DNA from: Lysinibacillus sphaericus
GTDB lineage: Bacteria; Bacillota; Bacilli; Bacillales_A; Planococcaceae
Direction of reading: 5' to 3'
Length of the DNA: 64,000 nucleotides
NCBI RefSeq assembly: GCF_002982115.1
Contig: NZ_CP019980.1
Span: 1,434,001-1,498,000 of the forward strand
A program made the translations under genes and the position numbers. The notes beneath the pieces were generated by a model. That model did not search any database. It was not told where the DNA came from and worked only from the letters and a program-made list of their open reading frames with translations. Shown here piece after piece: positions 18,825-28,050 of the stretch (position 1 is its first letter; each line of letters starts with the position of its first letter).

Positions 18825-19469
18825 ATGAAAATAGTTAGTCATGTAGTGAGAAAACAAGTAGTGCGTGCAATGCTAATTGGTGGTATTGTCGGGCTTTTTG
18901 GTGTTGCAGTTTTTTTAGGTGTTCTCCAAGCTAGTACCCAATTTTCTTTAAAAAAGGAAAGTGAAGTAGCGAAAAACGAAACTGAAACAGAGGCAGACTC
19001 CGCAACAATTCCGACAACAGGCGGTACTGCAAACTCAACTATGTTTTTTGCAAGTCAAGCGGGCGTATTTTCTAATTATGCAAGTGCAAGTGCATTTGTC
19101 TCTGAACATCCGTCATTGCAAGAAAGTGCAATTGTAGAAGTAGAGGGCAAGTTTTATGTATGGACAAGTATAGTGAACGAAGAAAGTGAGTTAGTGTTTT
19201 TAAAGGACCCACCAACATTTAAAAAAGTGTTTAGTGTTAGTGGTGAAAGTTGCAAGGAGGCGACAATTGCTGAAGTGATAAAAGTATTAGCTGATAAAAA
19301 TACGACAAAATTAAATTTTAAAGAGGCAACGAAGGATTCCACTCTTCCTGCTGATTGGCAAAGTATTGGCAAGGCAGCAACCTCTATTTCTAGTGATTTA
19401 AGTATCGTGCGTCTCCAAATTTTTGCACATTATAAGTCCAAAAATGCTTGTCTTCAAACGAAATTCTAA
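18825..19469 (+). CDS. spoIIB: SpoIIB-like sporulation septum protein
   Basis: A 214-residue membrane-anchored protein: a short basic cytoplasmic tail, one transmembrane helix at about residues 16-37 (MLIGGIVGLFGVAVFLGVL), a charged linker, then an extracytoplasmic SPOR-like domain (MFFASQAGVFSNYASASAFV). This architecture and its place between folC and maf match B. subtilis SpoIIB, which helps septal peptidoglycan hydrolysis at the start of engulfment. The start is ATG 18825 after GAGGTG (18811-18816); ATG 18817 is out of frame. comC, present between spoIIB and maf in B. subtilis, is absent. The sequence is divergent, so the call depends on synteny. Confidence 0.7.
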   Translation: MKIVSHVVRKQVVRAMLIGGIVGLFGVAVFLGVLQASTQFSLKKESEVAKNETETEADSATIPTTGGTANSTMFFASQAGVFSNYASASAFVSEHPSLQESAIVEVEGKFYVWTSIVNEESELVFLKDPPTFKKVFSVSGESCKEATIAEVIKVLADKNTTKLNFKEATKDSTLPADWQSIGKAATSISSDLSIVRLQIFAHYKSKNACLQTKF

Positions 19470-19567
19470 GTCGAATAGTTAGCTATATGAGTGTTATCTT
19501 GATTTTTTGAAAATTTTCAAAAACCGTATTCTCCGTTATGATAGAGAGAAGGAGGAATGGTGAAATC

Positions 19568-20161
19568 ATGTTTGAAACAAATCATAAATTAGTACTTGCT
19601 TCTGCATCACCACGACGAAAGGAACTGCTTGCTATGTTGGACCTTCCGTTTGATATTGTAACAAGTGATGTAGAAGAGACAAGTGTAAAAGCAACAACTA
19701 TGCAGGATTATGTAACAGGTGTGGCACTGCTAAAAACACGAGATGTAGCTAAGAAAGTGCCAGCAGCAACGATTATTGGCGCAGATACAATCGTCGTTTT
19801 TAACAATGCGTTACTGCATAAGCCAAAAACACGGGAGGAAGCTATTTCACACTTATCTCGTTTATCAGGCAAGCGTCATACGGTGATGACAGCAGTTGCC
19901 ATCATTGAGCCGAATGGTATAGAAACAACATTTGTAGAAGAAACAGCAGTTGTATTCCATACTTTATCACAGGAGCTTATAGAAGTTTATGTAGCATCTG
20001 GAGACCCTTATGATAAGGCGGGCGGTTATGGTATTCAAACAGCGGGAACCCTTTTAGTTAAACGAATTGAAGGAGATTATAACAATGTTGTCGGCTTACC
20101 ACTTGCAGCGTTGTTTGCGCAATTGATAGCGAAGCATATTATTCAATTTGCGAAGGAGTGA
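19568..20161 (+). CDS. maf: Maf nucleoside triphosphate pyrophosphatase
   Basis: A 197-residue Maf/YhdE-family house-cleaning enzyme that hydrolyses non-canonical dTTP/UTP-type nucleotides and is linked to septum control. Family marks are LASASPRRKELLAML, the catalytic GADTIVVFNN, KPKTREEAISHLSRLSGK and DKAGGYGIQ. The start ATG 19568 follows GGAGG (19551-19555) and GGTG; ATG 19557 opens a short other frame. Its stop lies within the ribosome site of radC, so the two are coupled. Confidence 0.93.
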   Translation: MFETNHKLVLASASPRRKELLAMLDLPFDIVTSDVEETSVKATTMQDYVTGVALLKTRDVAKKVPAATIIGADTIVVFNNALLHKPKTREEAISHLSRLSGKRHTVMTAVAIIEPNGIETTFVEETAVVFHTLSQELIEVYVASGDPYDKAGGYGIQTAGTLLVKRIEGDYNNVVGLPLAALFAQLIAKHIIQFAKE

Positions 20162-20166
20162 AGCTA

Positions 20167-20865
20167 TTGCCAACAGATGTTTTACCAAAAACGATGATTC
20201 GTGACGTCAATATGGCAGATCGACCACGTGAAAGACTACTTCGTCAAGGTGCAATGAGCTTATCGAATCAGGAGCTATTAGCTATTTTATTAAGGACAGG
20301 TACGAAGGAAGAATCAGTTCTTGCACTTGCGAATCGTGTATTAAGTACATTTGAACGTTTACACCATTTAAAACATGCAACTATTGAAGAAATGATTGCC
20401 ATTAAAGGGATAGGGGAGGTAAAGGCAATTCAAATTTTAGCTGCCATAGAGCTTGGCCGGCGCTTGTCTCAAAAGCAAAATGATGACAAGTTTACCGTTC
20501 GTTCTCCGCAAGATGCCGCAGCATACCTTATGCCAGATATGACCTCTCTAAGTCAAGAACATTTTGTCGTCCTTTTCCTTAATGTCAAAAATCAAATTAT
20601 GCATAAGCAAACGATATTTATCGGGAGCCTAAACGCTTCTATTGTGCATCCGAGAGAAATCTTCCGTGAGGCTGTCAAGCGCTCTGCCGCTTCTATTATT
20701 TGTGCGCATAATCATCCAAGCGGTATACCTACCCCAAGTCCAGAAGATATTGAGGTAACGAAACGAATTCAGGAGGCTGGCTATATTATTGGCATTGAAT
20801 TACTGGATCACATCATCATCGGCGACCATCAATTTATTAGCTTAAAAGAAAAAGGTTATTTTTAG
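20167..20865 (+). CDS. radC: RadC-family JAB/MPN domain protein
   Basis: A 232-residue RadC protein with an N-terminal helix-hairpin-helix region (IKGIGEVKAIQILAA, about residues 80-94) and a C-terminal JAB1/MPN-like metal site HNHPSGIPTPSPEDIEVTKR with the upstream glutamate in HPREIFREAVK. Once considered a DNA repair protein; its real role is unsettled. The likely start is TTG 20167, eight bases after AAGGAGTG; the GTG at 20158 is part of that ribosome site. Stands between maf and mreB as in B. subtilis. Confidence 0.92.
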   Translation: MPTDVLPKTMIRDVNMADRPRERLLRQGAMSLSNQELLAILLRTGTKEESVLALANRVLSTFERLHHLKHATIEEMIAIKGIGEVKAIQILAAIELGRRLSQKQNDDKFTVRSPQDAAAYLMPDMTSLSQEHFVVLFLNVKNQIMHKQTIFIGSLNASIVHPREIFREAVKRSAASIICAHNHPSGIPTPSPEDIEVTKRIQEAGYIIGIELLDHIIIGDHQFISLKEKGYF

Positions 20866-21553
20866 TTTTAATAAAGTAAAGGCTTTCCTACATACGTTTG
20901 TGCATTGAAATGTTGTTGAATGAAGGAATGGGCATGTCAACTCCTACGCGAAGTGAAGGCAAGGGCGTTAACATTCTCCATAAGCGTGTGCAATAGGTAA
21001 TGGGACAGGTACGAAGAGGAAGTGCAACGAACCTAAGAAAGCGCTTGGCACGGCTCGTTGCTTTTTCATTCAGATACATCATAATGCGCATTGAAGTTAT
21101 TTGGACAAGCTTAAGCTCTGCATATATTTGCAGAGCTTTTTAGATTTCTGCAGAAGGTCTCAAAGTCTTTAAGTGGTTGTAAATACTTCCAAAGAAGATA
21201 TCAGTTTTTAAAAGATAAAATTTTTATAGTATAATCTAGAAGTAGTATAGTTGTAGCAAATTTAAAAGTGGGTTAACTCAAAACGAACCTTTTTAATTGG
21301 ATGACGTTATTGTATTCATAGAAATATCTAAAGCATTCACAAAAATTGGTAGCCTATAATGCGTTGTCTTACATGAAAAAAAATAATATGCTAATCTATA
21401 CGTACTATTTTTAGTTTACGAGGGAATTAAAATAGTAAGTTTTCTGCAAGAAGCGGTATGTGGCACTACAAATTCTTGCATTTATCCGTTATAATGAACG
21501 GTATGATTTTATGTCAACGATAGTATGGCTTAAATAGAAAGGGAGTACACAAT
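20866..21553 (+). other. Long intergenic region before mreB
   Basis: 688 bases without a credible gene. It holds a hairpin with arms GCAACGA (21023-21029) and TCGTTGC (21055-21061) plus T5, a second hairpin (21113-21138), and TATAAT-like hexamers at 21230-21235 and 21490-21495 which may start the mreBCD-minCD transcript. No matching -35 is convincing. Confidence 0.5.
21113..21141 (+). terminator. Intrinsic terminator upstream of mreB
   Basis: AAGCTCTGCA (21113-21122) and TGCAGAGCTT (21129-21138) form a perfect 10-bp stem followed by T. Confidence 0.75.
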
Positions 21554-22573
21554 TTGTTTGGATTAGGTAGTAAAGATGTCGGGATTGACCTTGGCACAGC
21601 GAATACATTAGTTTTTATTAAAGGGAAGGGCATCGTTTTACGCGAACCTTCTGTAGTAGCAAAGAATACAAAAACAGGAGATATCGTTGCAGTTGGTAAT
21701 GATGCAAAAAATATGATTGGCCGTACACCTGGATCTATCGTGGCGATTCGTCCGATGAAAGATGGCGTTATTGCTGATTTTGATATTACAACAGCGATGA
21801 TTGAATATTACTTAAAAGAAGCTTGTAAAAATTCTGGCGGTAATTGGAAAAAACCGAATGTAATGATTTGTGTGCCATATGGTATTACATCGGTTGAGCA
21901 ACGCGCAGTTATCGATGCCTCTCGCCAAGCAGGTGCAAAAGAAGCGTTTACAATTGAGGAGCCTTTTGCAGCAGCTATTGGAGCAAACTTACCTGTTTGG
22001 GATCCAACAGGGTCTATGGTAGTTGATATCGGTGGTGGTACAACAGAGGTAGCAGTTATTTCTTTAGGTGGTATCGTAACAAGTGAGTCTGTACGTGTCG
22101 GTGGGGATGCAATGGATCAAGCGATTATTTCATATATCCGTAAATCGTATAACTTAACGATTGGTGAGCGTACGGCTGAAGCAGTAAAAATGGAGATTGG
22201 TACAGCATTTGCTGAAGGTCCAGATGAAAAAATGGAGATTAGAGGTCGTGACCTATTAACGGGCTTACCAAAAACGATTGAAATTTCATCTAAGGAAATT
22301 TCAGAATCATTGCGTGAAGCGGTATCGTCAATTATTGACGGTGTACGAAAAACGTTGGAACAAACACCTCCAGAGCTTTCTGCTGACGTTATGGAGCGAG
22401 GTATCGTGTTAACAGGTGGTGGCGCGTTATTAACGAACTTAGACAAAGTTATTAGCCGTGAAACCAATATGCCTGTGTTTATTGCTGAAGATCCATTAGA
22501 TTGTGTAGCTATTGGGACAGGTAAAGCATTAGATCATATTGATTTAATTCGTCAACAACAAGTAAAAGGGTAA
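21554..22573 (+). CDS. mreB: Rod shape-determining protein MreB
   Basis: Bacterial actin that forms membrane-bound filaments and directs lateral cell-wall synthesis. The 339 residues carry the actin-fold phosphate loop [12 protein letters not shown], the second phosphate loop [15 protein letters not shown] and the adenosine motif [11 protein letters not shown]. The start is TTG 21554 ([14 protein letters not shown]), with AAAGGGAG nine bases before. It heads mreB-mreC-mreD-minC-minD. Confidence 0.97.
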   Translation: MFGLGSKDVGIDLGTANTLVFIKGKGIVLREPSVVAKNTKTGDIVAVGNDAKNMIGRTPGSIVAIRPMKDGVIADFDITTAMIEYYLKEACKNSGGNWKKPNVMICVPYGITSVEQRAVIDASRQAGAKEAFTIEEPFAAAIGANLPVWDPTGSMVVDIGGGTTEVAVISLGGIVTSESVRVGGDAMDQAIISYIRKSYNLTIGERTAEAVKMEIGTAFAEGPDEKMEIRGRDLLTGLPKTIEISSKEISESLREAVSSIIDGVRKTLEQTPPELSADVMERGIVLTGGGALLTNLDKVISRETNMPVFIAEDPLDCVAIGTGKALDHIDLIRQQQVKG

Positions 22574-22586
22574 GGAGGTTTAGGCA

Positions 22587-23498
22587 ATGCCACAGTTTTT
22601 TTTCAATAAGAAAGTAATACTGCTACTTGTGGGCATGGTTTTTCTTGTGGCATTGATTAGCTTCTCATTACGAGATCGGACGAATGCAACTTTACCAGAG
22701 CAAATTATTAAAGATACAGTCGGCGTCGCACAATCTATTGTTGCGAAGCCGGCAAATTACATAACTGGTATTTTTAATAATATTGACTCCCTCTTAAACA
22801 CGTACGAAGAAAATAAACGTTTAAAAGCACGCTTAGAAGATTTTGCAGCTGTACAAGCCGAAGCATTGGTTTTAAAATCTGAAAATGAAAAGCTAATGGA
22901 ACTTTCTAAAGCGGAAAGTTTAAAAGCTTTTAATCCAATTCAAGCAACGGTTATTGCTAGAAATCCTGACCAATGGGAAGAAAAAATTATTTTAGATAAA
23001 GGTTCTTCTCATGGGGTAGAAAAAAATATGGCAGTTATGACAGCGAAAGGGCTAGTTGGTAAAATCACGCTAGTAACCCCTTTCACATCTGAAGTAGAGC
23101 TTTTATATACAAACAATCCTAACTACCGTGTTTCCGCGATGGTATTAGGAGAAAAAGAGGCATACGGTTTAATCGAGGGCTTTGATAAAGAACGAAATGA
23201 ACTCATTATGAAGCGAATCGATTCTAGCTTAACGGTGAAAGAAGGAGAAAAAGTAGTTTCTTCTGGTCTTGGCGGTATTTTCCCTAAAGGTGTACCAATT
23301 GGAGAAATTACAGAAGTAAGTACAGATGATTTTGGCTTAACCAAAATGGCTTATGTAAAACCATCTGCTGATTTTTCAATTTTAGAAAATGTTGTGATAG
23401 CTAAACGAACATTGACAGTTATTGATGGTTCAGATGGTGACGCGACAAATGTAGATTTATCAAATCCACAAAAGGCTACTGTAGAGGGGGAAAAGTAA
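22587..23498 (+). CDS. mreC: Rod shape-determining protein MreC
   Basis: A 303-residue bitopic membrane protein of the elongasome: one N-terminal transmembrane helix (VILLLVGMVFLVALISFSL), a coiled coil at about residues 65-110 (NTYEENKRLKARLEDF) that dimerises the protein, and an extracellular beta-barrel domain (TVIARNPDQWEEKIILDKG onward). It scaffolds penicillin-binding proteins and MreD. A good ribosome site TAAGGAGG precedes ATG 22587; the stop overlaps the mreD start by one base. Confidence 0.96.
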   Translation: MPQFFFNKKVILLLVGMVFLVALISFSLRDRTNATLPEQIIKDTVGVAQSIVAKPANYITGIFNNIDSLLNTYEENKRLKARLEDFAAVQAEALVLKSENEKLMELSKAESLKAFNPIQATVIARNPDQWEEKIILDKGSSHGVEKNMAVMTAKGLVGKITLVTPFTSEVELLYTNNPNYRVSAMVLGEKEAYGLIEGFDKERNELIMKRIDSSLTVKEGEKVVSSGLGGIFPKGVPIGEITEVSTDDFGLTKMAYVKPSADFSILENVVIAKRTLTVIDGSDGDATNVDLSNPQKATVEGEK

Positions 23499-24022
23499 TG
23501 GTTCGATTTCTCATTCCCTCTGTTGCAGTATTGCTATTTTTACTAGAACCAGAGTTTGCTATGCTTTCACCGATTGAAGTAAGTGGACATATCTATTATC
23601 TAGTACCCCGATTTTTAATTTTATACTTAATATTTATATCCATCTATTACAGCCGTCAACGTGCGGTAATGTATGGACTTTTTTTTGGTGTCTTGTATGA
23701 TGTGTTTTACATTGATATTATTGGATTATATTCGGTACTCTATCCACTTATTTGTTTTTTAGCAGGGTCTATCGTGAAAATAATTCATCAGCACTTAGTT
23801 GTGACCACAACTATTTCAGTTGTTTTAGTAGCAATTTTAGAATTCGTACTCTATCAATTCTTCTATCTAATCGCTTTTACAACAATACCGTTAACGGAAT
23901 TCTTACAATCACGACTACTACCAACAATCATTGCTAATACATTATTTTTAATGATTCTTGGTTGGGCCTTCAAGTATCTAATTAATGCGCGTGTCTTACA
24001 GAGAGCACGTGAAGTTTCTTAA
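23498..24022 (+). CDS. mreD: Rod shape-determining protein MreD
   Basis: A 174-residue integral membrane protein with about five hydrophobic helices; the family sits in the elongasome with MreC. The tract YGLFFGVLYDVFYIDIIGLYS is typical. ATG 23498 overlaps the mreC stop (TAATG) and GAGGGGGAAAAG precedes it, so it is coupled to mreC. Confidence 0.93.
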   Translation: MVRFLIPSVAVLLFLLEPEFAMLSPIEVSGHIYYLVPRFLILYLIFISIYYSRQRAVMYGLFFGVLYDVFYIDIIGLYSVLYPLICFLAGSIVKIIHQHLVVTTTISVVLVAILEFVLYQFFYLIAFTTIPLTEFLQSRLLPTIIANTLFLMILGWAFKYLINARVLQRAREVS

Positions 24023-24051
24023 TAACAAGAGCAACGTGAGGTGAGGCATTC

Positions 24052-24720
24052 ATGAAAAAACAATTAGTTAATATGAAGGGAACAAAGGACGGTTTTGTTC
24101 TTCGTTTAGACGATCAATGTTCGTATGCCGATTTAGTAGAAGAGCTAAAACGAAAAGTTTCAGAAGGCGGTATCGATGGCAAGGTAGATGTTCAATTACA
24201 TTTAGGCTATCGATACTGTTCTGATGAACAAGTAAAAGAGCTAGTAAAAATTGTTCAAGAATCGGAACAGCTAATTGTAGCAAAAGTGCAAAGTGAAGTA
24301 CTGACTGTCCATGAAAGCAACCAGAAAATGATTGAAAGCCAACAAGATACATATGTAGGAGTGGTCAGGTCGGGACAAATTCTACGTGCCTCGGGGGATT
24401 TAGTAATTGTGGGGAATGTGAATCCGAATGGACGTGTAGAAGCTGGTGGTAATGTATATGTCCTTGGTAGGCTCAAGGGAATTGTGCATGCAGGTGTACA
24501 TGGCAACAAGGAAGCGATTATTGCGGCATCTCGTTTAGAAGCCACACATATAATGATTGCCGATCAAGTTGAGGCAATGTCAGATGAACATGTAAAAGCG
24601 ATTAATCAAGCAGACATGGCTTGTGCATTTATCGGCTATGATGGGCGTATTACGTACGATCAAATTCATGCGTTAAAAAATATTCGACCATTGTTAAATG
24701 TGTCTAAGGGAGGAAGCTAG
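24052..24720 (+). CDS. minC: Septum site-determining protein MinC
   Basis: Inhibitor of FtsZ ring formation away from mid-cell, acting as a MinC-MinD complex. The 222-residue protein has an N-terminal MinC domain and the C-terminal beta-helix domain starting near VVRSGQILRASGDLVIVGNV, with the glycine pattern NPNGRVEAGGNVYVLGRLKG. GTGAGGTGAGG lies before ATG 24052. Followed at once by minD. Confidence 0.95.
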   Translation: MKKQLVNMKGTKDGFVLRLDDQCSYADLVEELKRKVSEGGIDGKVDVQLHLGYRYCSDEQVKELVKIVQESEQLIVAKVQSEVLTVHESNQKMIESQQDTYVGVVRSGQILRASGDLVIVGNVNPNGRVEAGGNVYVLGRLKGIVHAGVHGNKEAIIAASRLEATHIMIADQVEAMSDEHVKAINQADMACAFIGYDGRITYDQIHALKNIRPLLNVSKGGS

Positions 24721-24721
24721 T

Positions 24722-25519
24722 GTGGGAGAAGCAATCGTCATAACCTCAGGTAAGGGCGGTGTCGGTAAAACGACAACAACGGCTAACCTCGGGACTGCAT
24801 TGGCTCTACAAGGGAAAAAAGTATGTTTAGTAGATACAGATATTGGCTTGAGAAATTTAGATGTTATTCTAGGTCTCGAAAACCGTATTATTTATGATTT
24901 AGTTGATGTTGTTGAAGGACGTTGTAAAATCCATCAAGCGTTAATTAAAGATAAACGTGTAGATGATAAACTATTTTTATTACCTGCTGCTCAAACGACA
25001 GATAAGAATGCTGTCACACCTGAGCAAATGGAGAGCTTAATAGAGGAATTAAAAAGAGACTATGATTATGTTTTAATTGATTGTCCAGCTGGAATTGAGC
25101 AAGGCTATCGTAATGCAGTAGCTGGTGCAGACCATGCTATTGTCGTGACGACACCAGAAATTTCTGCTGTTCGTGATGCGGACCGAATTATCGGACTGCT
25201 TGAGCAGGAAGAAATTACTGCGCCGAAACTGATCATTAACCGTATTCGTCAGCATATGATGAAAAATGGCGATACGCTAGATGTCAATGAAATTACAACA
25301 CACTTGTCAATTGACCTGTTGGGGATTATCGTTGATAGTGAAGGTGTTATCTCTTCCTCAAATAAAGGTGAGCCAATCGTAATGGATCCAGCGAATAAAG
25401 CATCTTTAGGGTACCGTAATATTGCGCGCCGTATTTTAGGTGAATCTGTGCCGCTCATGGCTATTGAGGATGAGCAAAGAGGCATGTTCTCAAAAATTAA
25501 AGCATTGTTTTCAAGATAA
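24722..25519 (+). CDS. minD: Septum site-determining ATPase MinD
   Basis: ParA-family membrane-associated ATPase that recruits MinC to the membrane. The 265 residues carry the deviant Walker A SGKGGVGKTTTTANLG, VCLVDTDIGLRNLDV, the Walker B segment YVLIDCPAGIE and a C-terminal amphipathic membrane-targeting helix (MFSKIKALFSR). The start is GTG 24722, eight bases after AAGGGAGG; the longer frame from 24698 reads through the minC end. MinD closes the mre-min operon; terminator follows. Confidence 0.97.
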   Translation: MGEAIVITSGKGGVGKTTTTANLGTALALQGKKVCLVDTDIGLRNLDVILGLENRIIYDLVDVVEGRCKIHQALIKDKRVDDKLFLLPAAQTTDKNAVTPEQMESLIEELKRDYDYVLIDCPAGIEQGYRNAVAGADHAIVVTTPEISAVRDADRIIGLLEQEEITAPKLIINRIRQHMMKNGDTLDVNEITTHLSIDLLGIIVDSEGVISSSNKGEPIVMDPANKASLGYRNIARRILGESVPLMAIEDEQRGMFSKIKALFSR

Positions 25520-25522
25520 TTT

Positions 25523-25557
25523 AAACCTTTTCGTGCGTATGCGCGGAAAGGTTTTTT
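25523..25557 (+). terminator. Intrinsic terminator of the mre-min operon
   Basis: AAACCTTT and AAAGGTTT (25547-25554) with inner CGTGCG/CGCG pairing, then T6. Confidence 0.85.
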
Positions 25558-25567
25558 ATGTTCCGTT

Positions 25568-25590
25568 GAATTGTGTGAGTGACTGGCACG
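25568..25590 (+). repeat. Dispersed intergenic repeat, copy 2
   Basis: GAATTGTGTGAGTGACTGGCACG. It contains the core GTGACTGGCAC, lying between the minD terminator and spoIVFA. Confidence 0.6.
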
Positions 25591-25646
25591 TTTTTTGTGC
25601 ATGAATGGACATGCTGCCTCATATAGTGTGAAAAAAGGATGAGAGC

Positions 25647-26201
25647 TTGTTTAAAAAATGGAAATGGGTTGTTATGATCTTGCTTGTGGCTACAATCATA
25701 CTAGTAATTCGATTAGAAGACCAAGGTGTAATAGCAACACCGGTGCGAAAGCTTGTAACAACATCGGCAGATATGACATATTTAAGCGAGCTCGGAAAAA
25801 GTTTGCTTAAAAAAGAGGATGAAACGATAATGGTTTCAAGTGATGTGGGACAAACTGAGCTATTAACATTCGCCAATGCGCAAGTTTTTAAAGAAGGTTT
25901 TTTGTTGCAATATGAAGTGGGTCTCCCTGTTTATGCGGGGCAAAGTGGACTCGTTGTTTTTACAGGTCATACAAAATATACAGGTAAAACGATGACGATT
26001 AGCTATGAGGATGGTACAACGGTCACTTATGGCATGCTTGATAGTTTAGCACAGCTTCCATATACGACTGTACAGGCAAATGATTTAATTGGCATGAAGC
26101 AGACTGGACAACTCTATATTTCGATTGAAAAGGAAAAAACTCATTATAATCTAGAACAAATTGTACAGTGGATTGAATCGACGGAGACCGATGAAAGTTA
26201 A
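25647..26201 (+). CDS. spoIVFA: SpoIVFA-like protein, short form
   Basis: A 184-residue membrane protein: an N-terminal transmembrane helix (WVVMILLVATIILVIRL) and a C-terminal degenerate LytM/M23-like beta domain (YAGQSGLVVFTGHTKYTGKT) that lacks zinc ligands. In B. subtilis SpoIVFA holds and inhibits the sigma-K processing protease SpoIVFB in the mother cell outer forespore membrane. Position directly before an overlapping spoIVFB gene supports the call. It is shorter than the B. subtilis protein. The start codon is TTG 25647, after AAAAAGGATGAG. Confidence 0.82.
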   Translation: MFKKWKWVVMILLVATIILVIRLEDQGVIATPVRKLVTTSADMTYLSELGKSLLKKEDETIMVSSDVGQTELLTFANAQVFKEGFLLQYEVGLPVYAGQSGLVVFTGHTKYTGKTMTISYEDGTTVTYGMLDSLAQLPYTTVQANDLIGMKQTGQLYISIEKEKTHYNLEQIVQWIESTETDES

Positions 26202-26802
26202 ATTGCACTTACTCTGTATCCCTCTGATCTTTTTCATGATTTTGAGTGGCCAAATTGCTTACTATGCAATTATTTTAACTTCGTTGCTCTGGCATGAAGC
26301 GGGCCATTTATTGGTCGCAATGCTTTGCGGTGTTAAGATAAAATCATGTGTTATTTCACCTTATGGAGGGGAAATTGAATTTGAAAATCCAGCAGCTGTG
26401 CAGACATCTTCACTACTTTGGATTGCACTAGGAGGACCAATCGCCACAATACTGGGGATTGGCCTTGCTTTTTTCATGCCAGAGTTAATTGCAACACGAT
26501 TAATTAATGTACAATTGGTGTTGCTAGCAATCAATCTCTTACCAATCATTCCACTCGACGGTGGCAGAATAGTGTTAGCATGGTTATTTTTATTTTATCC
26601 AAGCGTGCGATTAGTTGAATATTATTATTCGCTTTCTCTTATTTTTGCCTCTATACTATTCATAATAACTTTAATAAATTTACCACAATCCATTTTTTTA
26701 GCTGTTCTTTGCCTATTTATATGGCTACAAGTACTAAAAGAATGGAAATATCGCAAGTATCGTGTAGCATTTGAGAAATATGTAATGAACAGGTTGACTT
26801 GA
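26191..26802 (+). CDS. spoIVFB: SpoIVFB-like intramembrane metalloprotease
   Basis: Site-2 protease family enzyme that cleaves pro-sigma-K inside the membrane during sporulation. The 203-residue protein has several transmembrane helices, the zinc motif HEAGH (about residues 37-41) in LLWHEAGHLLVAML and the second motif IIPLDGGRIVLAW. It starts at ATG 26191, inside the end of spoIVFA (11-base overlap), as expected for a protease made together with its inhibitor. The usual C-terminal CBS domain is not visible. Confidence 0.9.
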   Translation: MKVKLHLLCIPLIFFMILSGQIAYYAIILTSLLWHEAGHLLVAMLCGVKIKSCVISPYGGEIEFENPAAVQTSSLLWIALGGPIATILGIGLAFFMPELIATRLINVQLVLLAINLLPIIPLDGGRIVLAWLFLFYPSVRLVEYYYSLSLIFASILFIITLINLPQSIFLAVLCLFIWLQVLKEWKYRKYRVAFEKYVMNRLT

Positions 26803-26937
26803 TAGAATTCGTGTGGTAGTATTTTAATGTTATTGTTTGTAGCACCCGTGCTACTACAACCGCTCTGGGAAGGTTTAAGTATCTTTGGATCACCTTCATA
26901 TACAGGCGAGTCTGAGTCTAAGAGGAGGTGCAGTAAA
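26803..26937 (+). promoter_or_regulatory. Ribosomal protein L21 leader
   Basis: The 5-prime region before rplU contains the hairpin GTAGCA-CCCG-TGCTAC (26839-26854) and conserved-looking tracts around GCTCTGGGAAGG and GGCGAGTCTGAGTC up to the ribosome site. Position and layout match the L21 autoregulatory leader of Bacillales. I could not fold or search it. Confidence 0.65.
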
Positions 26938-27246
26938 ATGTACGCAATTATTGAAACTGGTGGTAAACAAATCAAAGTAGAAGCTGGTCAAGAAATCTAT
27001 GTTGAGAAATTAGGCGTAGAAGCTGACGAGGTTGTAACTTTCGATAAAGTTCTATTCGTAGGTGGCGAAAACGTAAAAGTTGGAGCTCCATTCGTAGAAG
27101 GCGCTACAGTAACAGCTAAAGCTGTGAAAGAAGGCCGTCAAAAGAAAATCGTTGTTTTCAAATTGAAAGCTAAAAAGAACTACCGTCGTAAACAAGGTCA
27201 CCGTCAACCTTATACAAAATTAGTTGTTGAATCAATCAATGCTTAA
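26938..27246 (+). CDS. rplU: 50S ribosomal protein L21
   Basis: A 102-residue large-subunit protein binding 23S rRNA next to L20. It starts [19 protein letters not shown] and ends with the basic [18 protein letters not shown] tract. The in-frame opening back to 26827 lies in the L21 leader; AGAGGAGGTG stands before ATG 26938. First gene of rplU-prp-rpmA. Confidence 0.98.
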   Translation: MYAIIETGGKQIKVEAGQEIYVEKLGVEADEVVTFDKVLFVGGENVKVGAPFVEGATVTAKAVKEGRQKKIVVFKLKAKKNYRRKQGHRQPYTKLVVESINA

Positions 27247-27260
27247 TTGTGAGGTGTAAC

Positions 27261-27617
27261 ATGATAAAAGTTACGATACATCATGATGAAAATAGACATG
27301 TGTCTGCATTTGAATTTTCAGGACATGCTGAGTACGACGAATCAGGTAAAGATTTAGTATGTGCAGGTGCATCTACCATTGCGATTGGCACGGTAAATGC
27401 AATTTATGCGCTACTACAATTACAACCAGAAGTTGAACAAGCAGCTGAAGGTGGAGGCTACCTAAAGGTAGATCTACCAACAGATTTAGAGCCTGAAATT
27501 GATACAAAACTACAATTAATTGTCCAAGTAATGACTGCTCAAGTGTATTCTATGGTGCAAAATTACGGACAATATATCCAAATCAACTACAACCAAGTAG
27601 GAGGTGGAACAGAATGA
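27261..27617 (+). CDS. prp: Ribosomal-processing cysteine protease Prp
   Basis: A 118-residue YsxB-family cysteine protease that removes the N-terminal extension of ribosomal protein L27. The catalytic histidine is in [13 protein letters not shown] (about residue 22) and the cysteine in [13 protein letters not shown] (about residue 34). GTGAGGTG precedes ATG 27261. It lies between rplU and rpmA and overlaps rpmA by four bases; the next gene carries the expected cleavable extension. Confidence 0.95.
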   Translation: MIKVTIHHDENRHVSAFEFSGHAEYDESGKDLVCAGASTIAIGTVNAIYALLQLQPEVEQAAEGGGYLKVDLPTDLEPEIDTKLQLIVQVMTAQVYSMVQNYGQYIQINYNQVGGGTE

Positions 27618-27913
27618 AATTGTTATTAGCATTAGACCTTCAACTTTTCGCATCGAAAAAAGGGGTAGGTTCTACTAAAAACGGACGTGACTCTGAGTCT
27701 AAACGTCTTGGCGCTAAACGTGCTGATGGCCAATTCGTAACTGGTGGTTCTATTCTTTACCGTCAACGCGGTACAAAAATTTACCCAGGTACAAACGTAG
27801 GTCGTGGTGGTGATGATACACTATTTGCTAAAGTGGACGGCGTTGTTAAATTCGAACGCTTAGGTCGCGATCGCAAACAAGTATCAGTATACCCAGCTAC
27901 ACAAGAAGCTTAA
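27614..27913 (+). CDS. rpmA: 50S ribosomal protein L27 with Prp-cleaved leader
   Basis: A 99-residue protein of the peptidyl-transferase region. The N-terminus is [12 protein letters not shown] followed by [17 protein letters not shown], the Firmicutes-type extension; Prp cuts after LQLF. AGGAGGTGG precedes ATG 27614. The start overlaps the prp stop. A terminator follows. Confidence 0.98.
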   Translation: MKLLLALDLQLFASKKGVGSTKNGRDSESKRLGAKRADGQFVTGGSILYRQRGTKIYPGTNVGRGGDDTLFAKVDGVVKFERLGRDRKQVSVYPATQEA

Positions 27914-27939
27914 TTTTAATAAAGTAGACATAAAGCGGA

Positions 27940-27967
27940 GGACTGCATTTATTGCAGTCCTTTTTTT
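27940..27967 (+). terminator. Intrinsic terminator after rpmA
   Basis: GGACTGCA and TGCAGTCC (27953-27960) form a perfect stem followed by seven T. Confidence 0.92.
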
Positions 27968-28050
27968 GGCTAAATTTCAATGAAGAATTAAGGGAAAAAT
28001 ACATCAAAACTTGTTATACTAGTTAAGATAACTTTATTGGAGTGAATGGG

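Noticed and set aside
20888-21091. 67-codon reverse-strand ORF in the radC-mreB gap
   Set aside because: No ribosome site; it runs through a hairpin and repeat-like sequence, giving an Arg/Leu-rich protein typical of translated non-coding DNA.
24068-24545. Two reverse-strand ORFs of about 95 codons opposite minC
   Set aside because: minC is clearly real by motifs and operon context; the reverse frames have no ribosome site.
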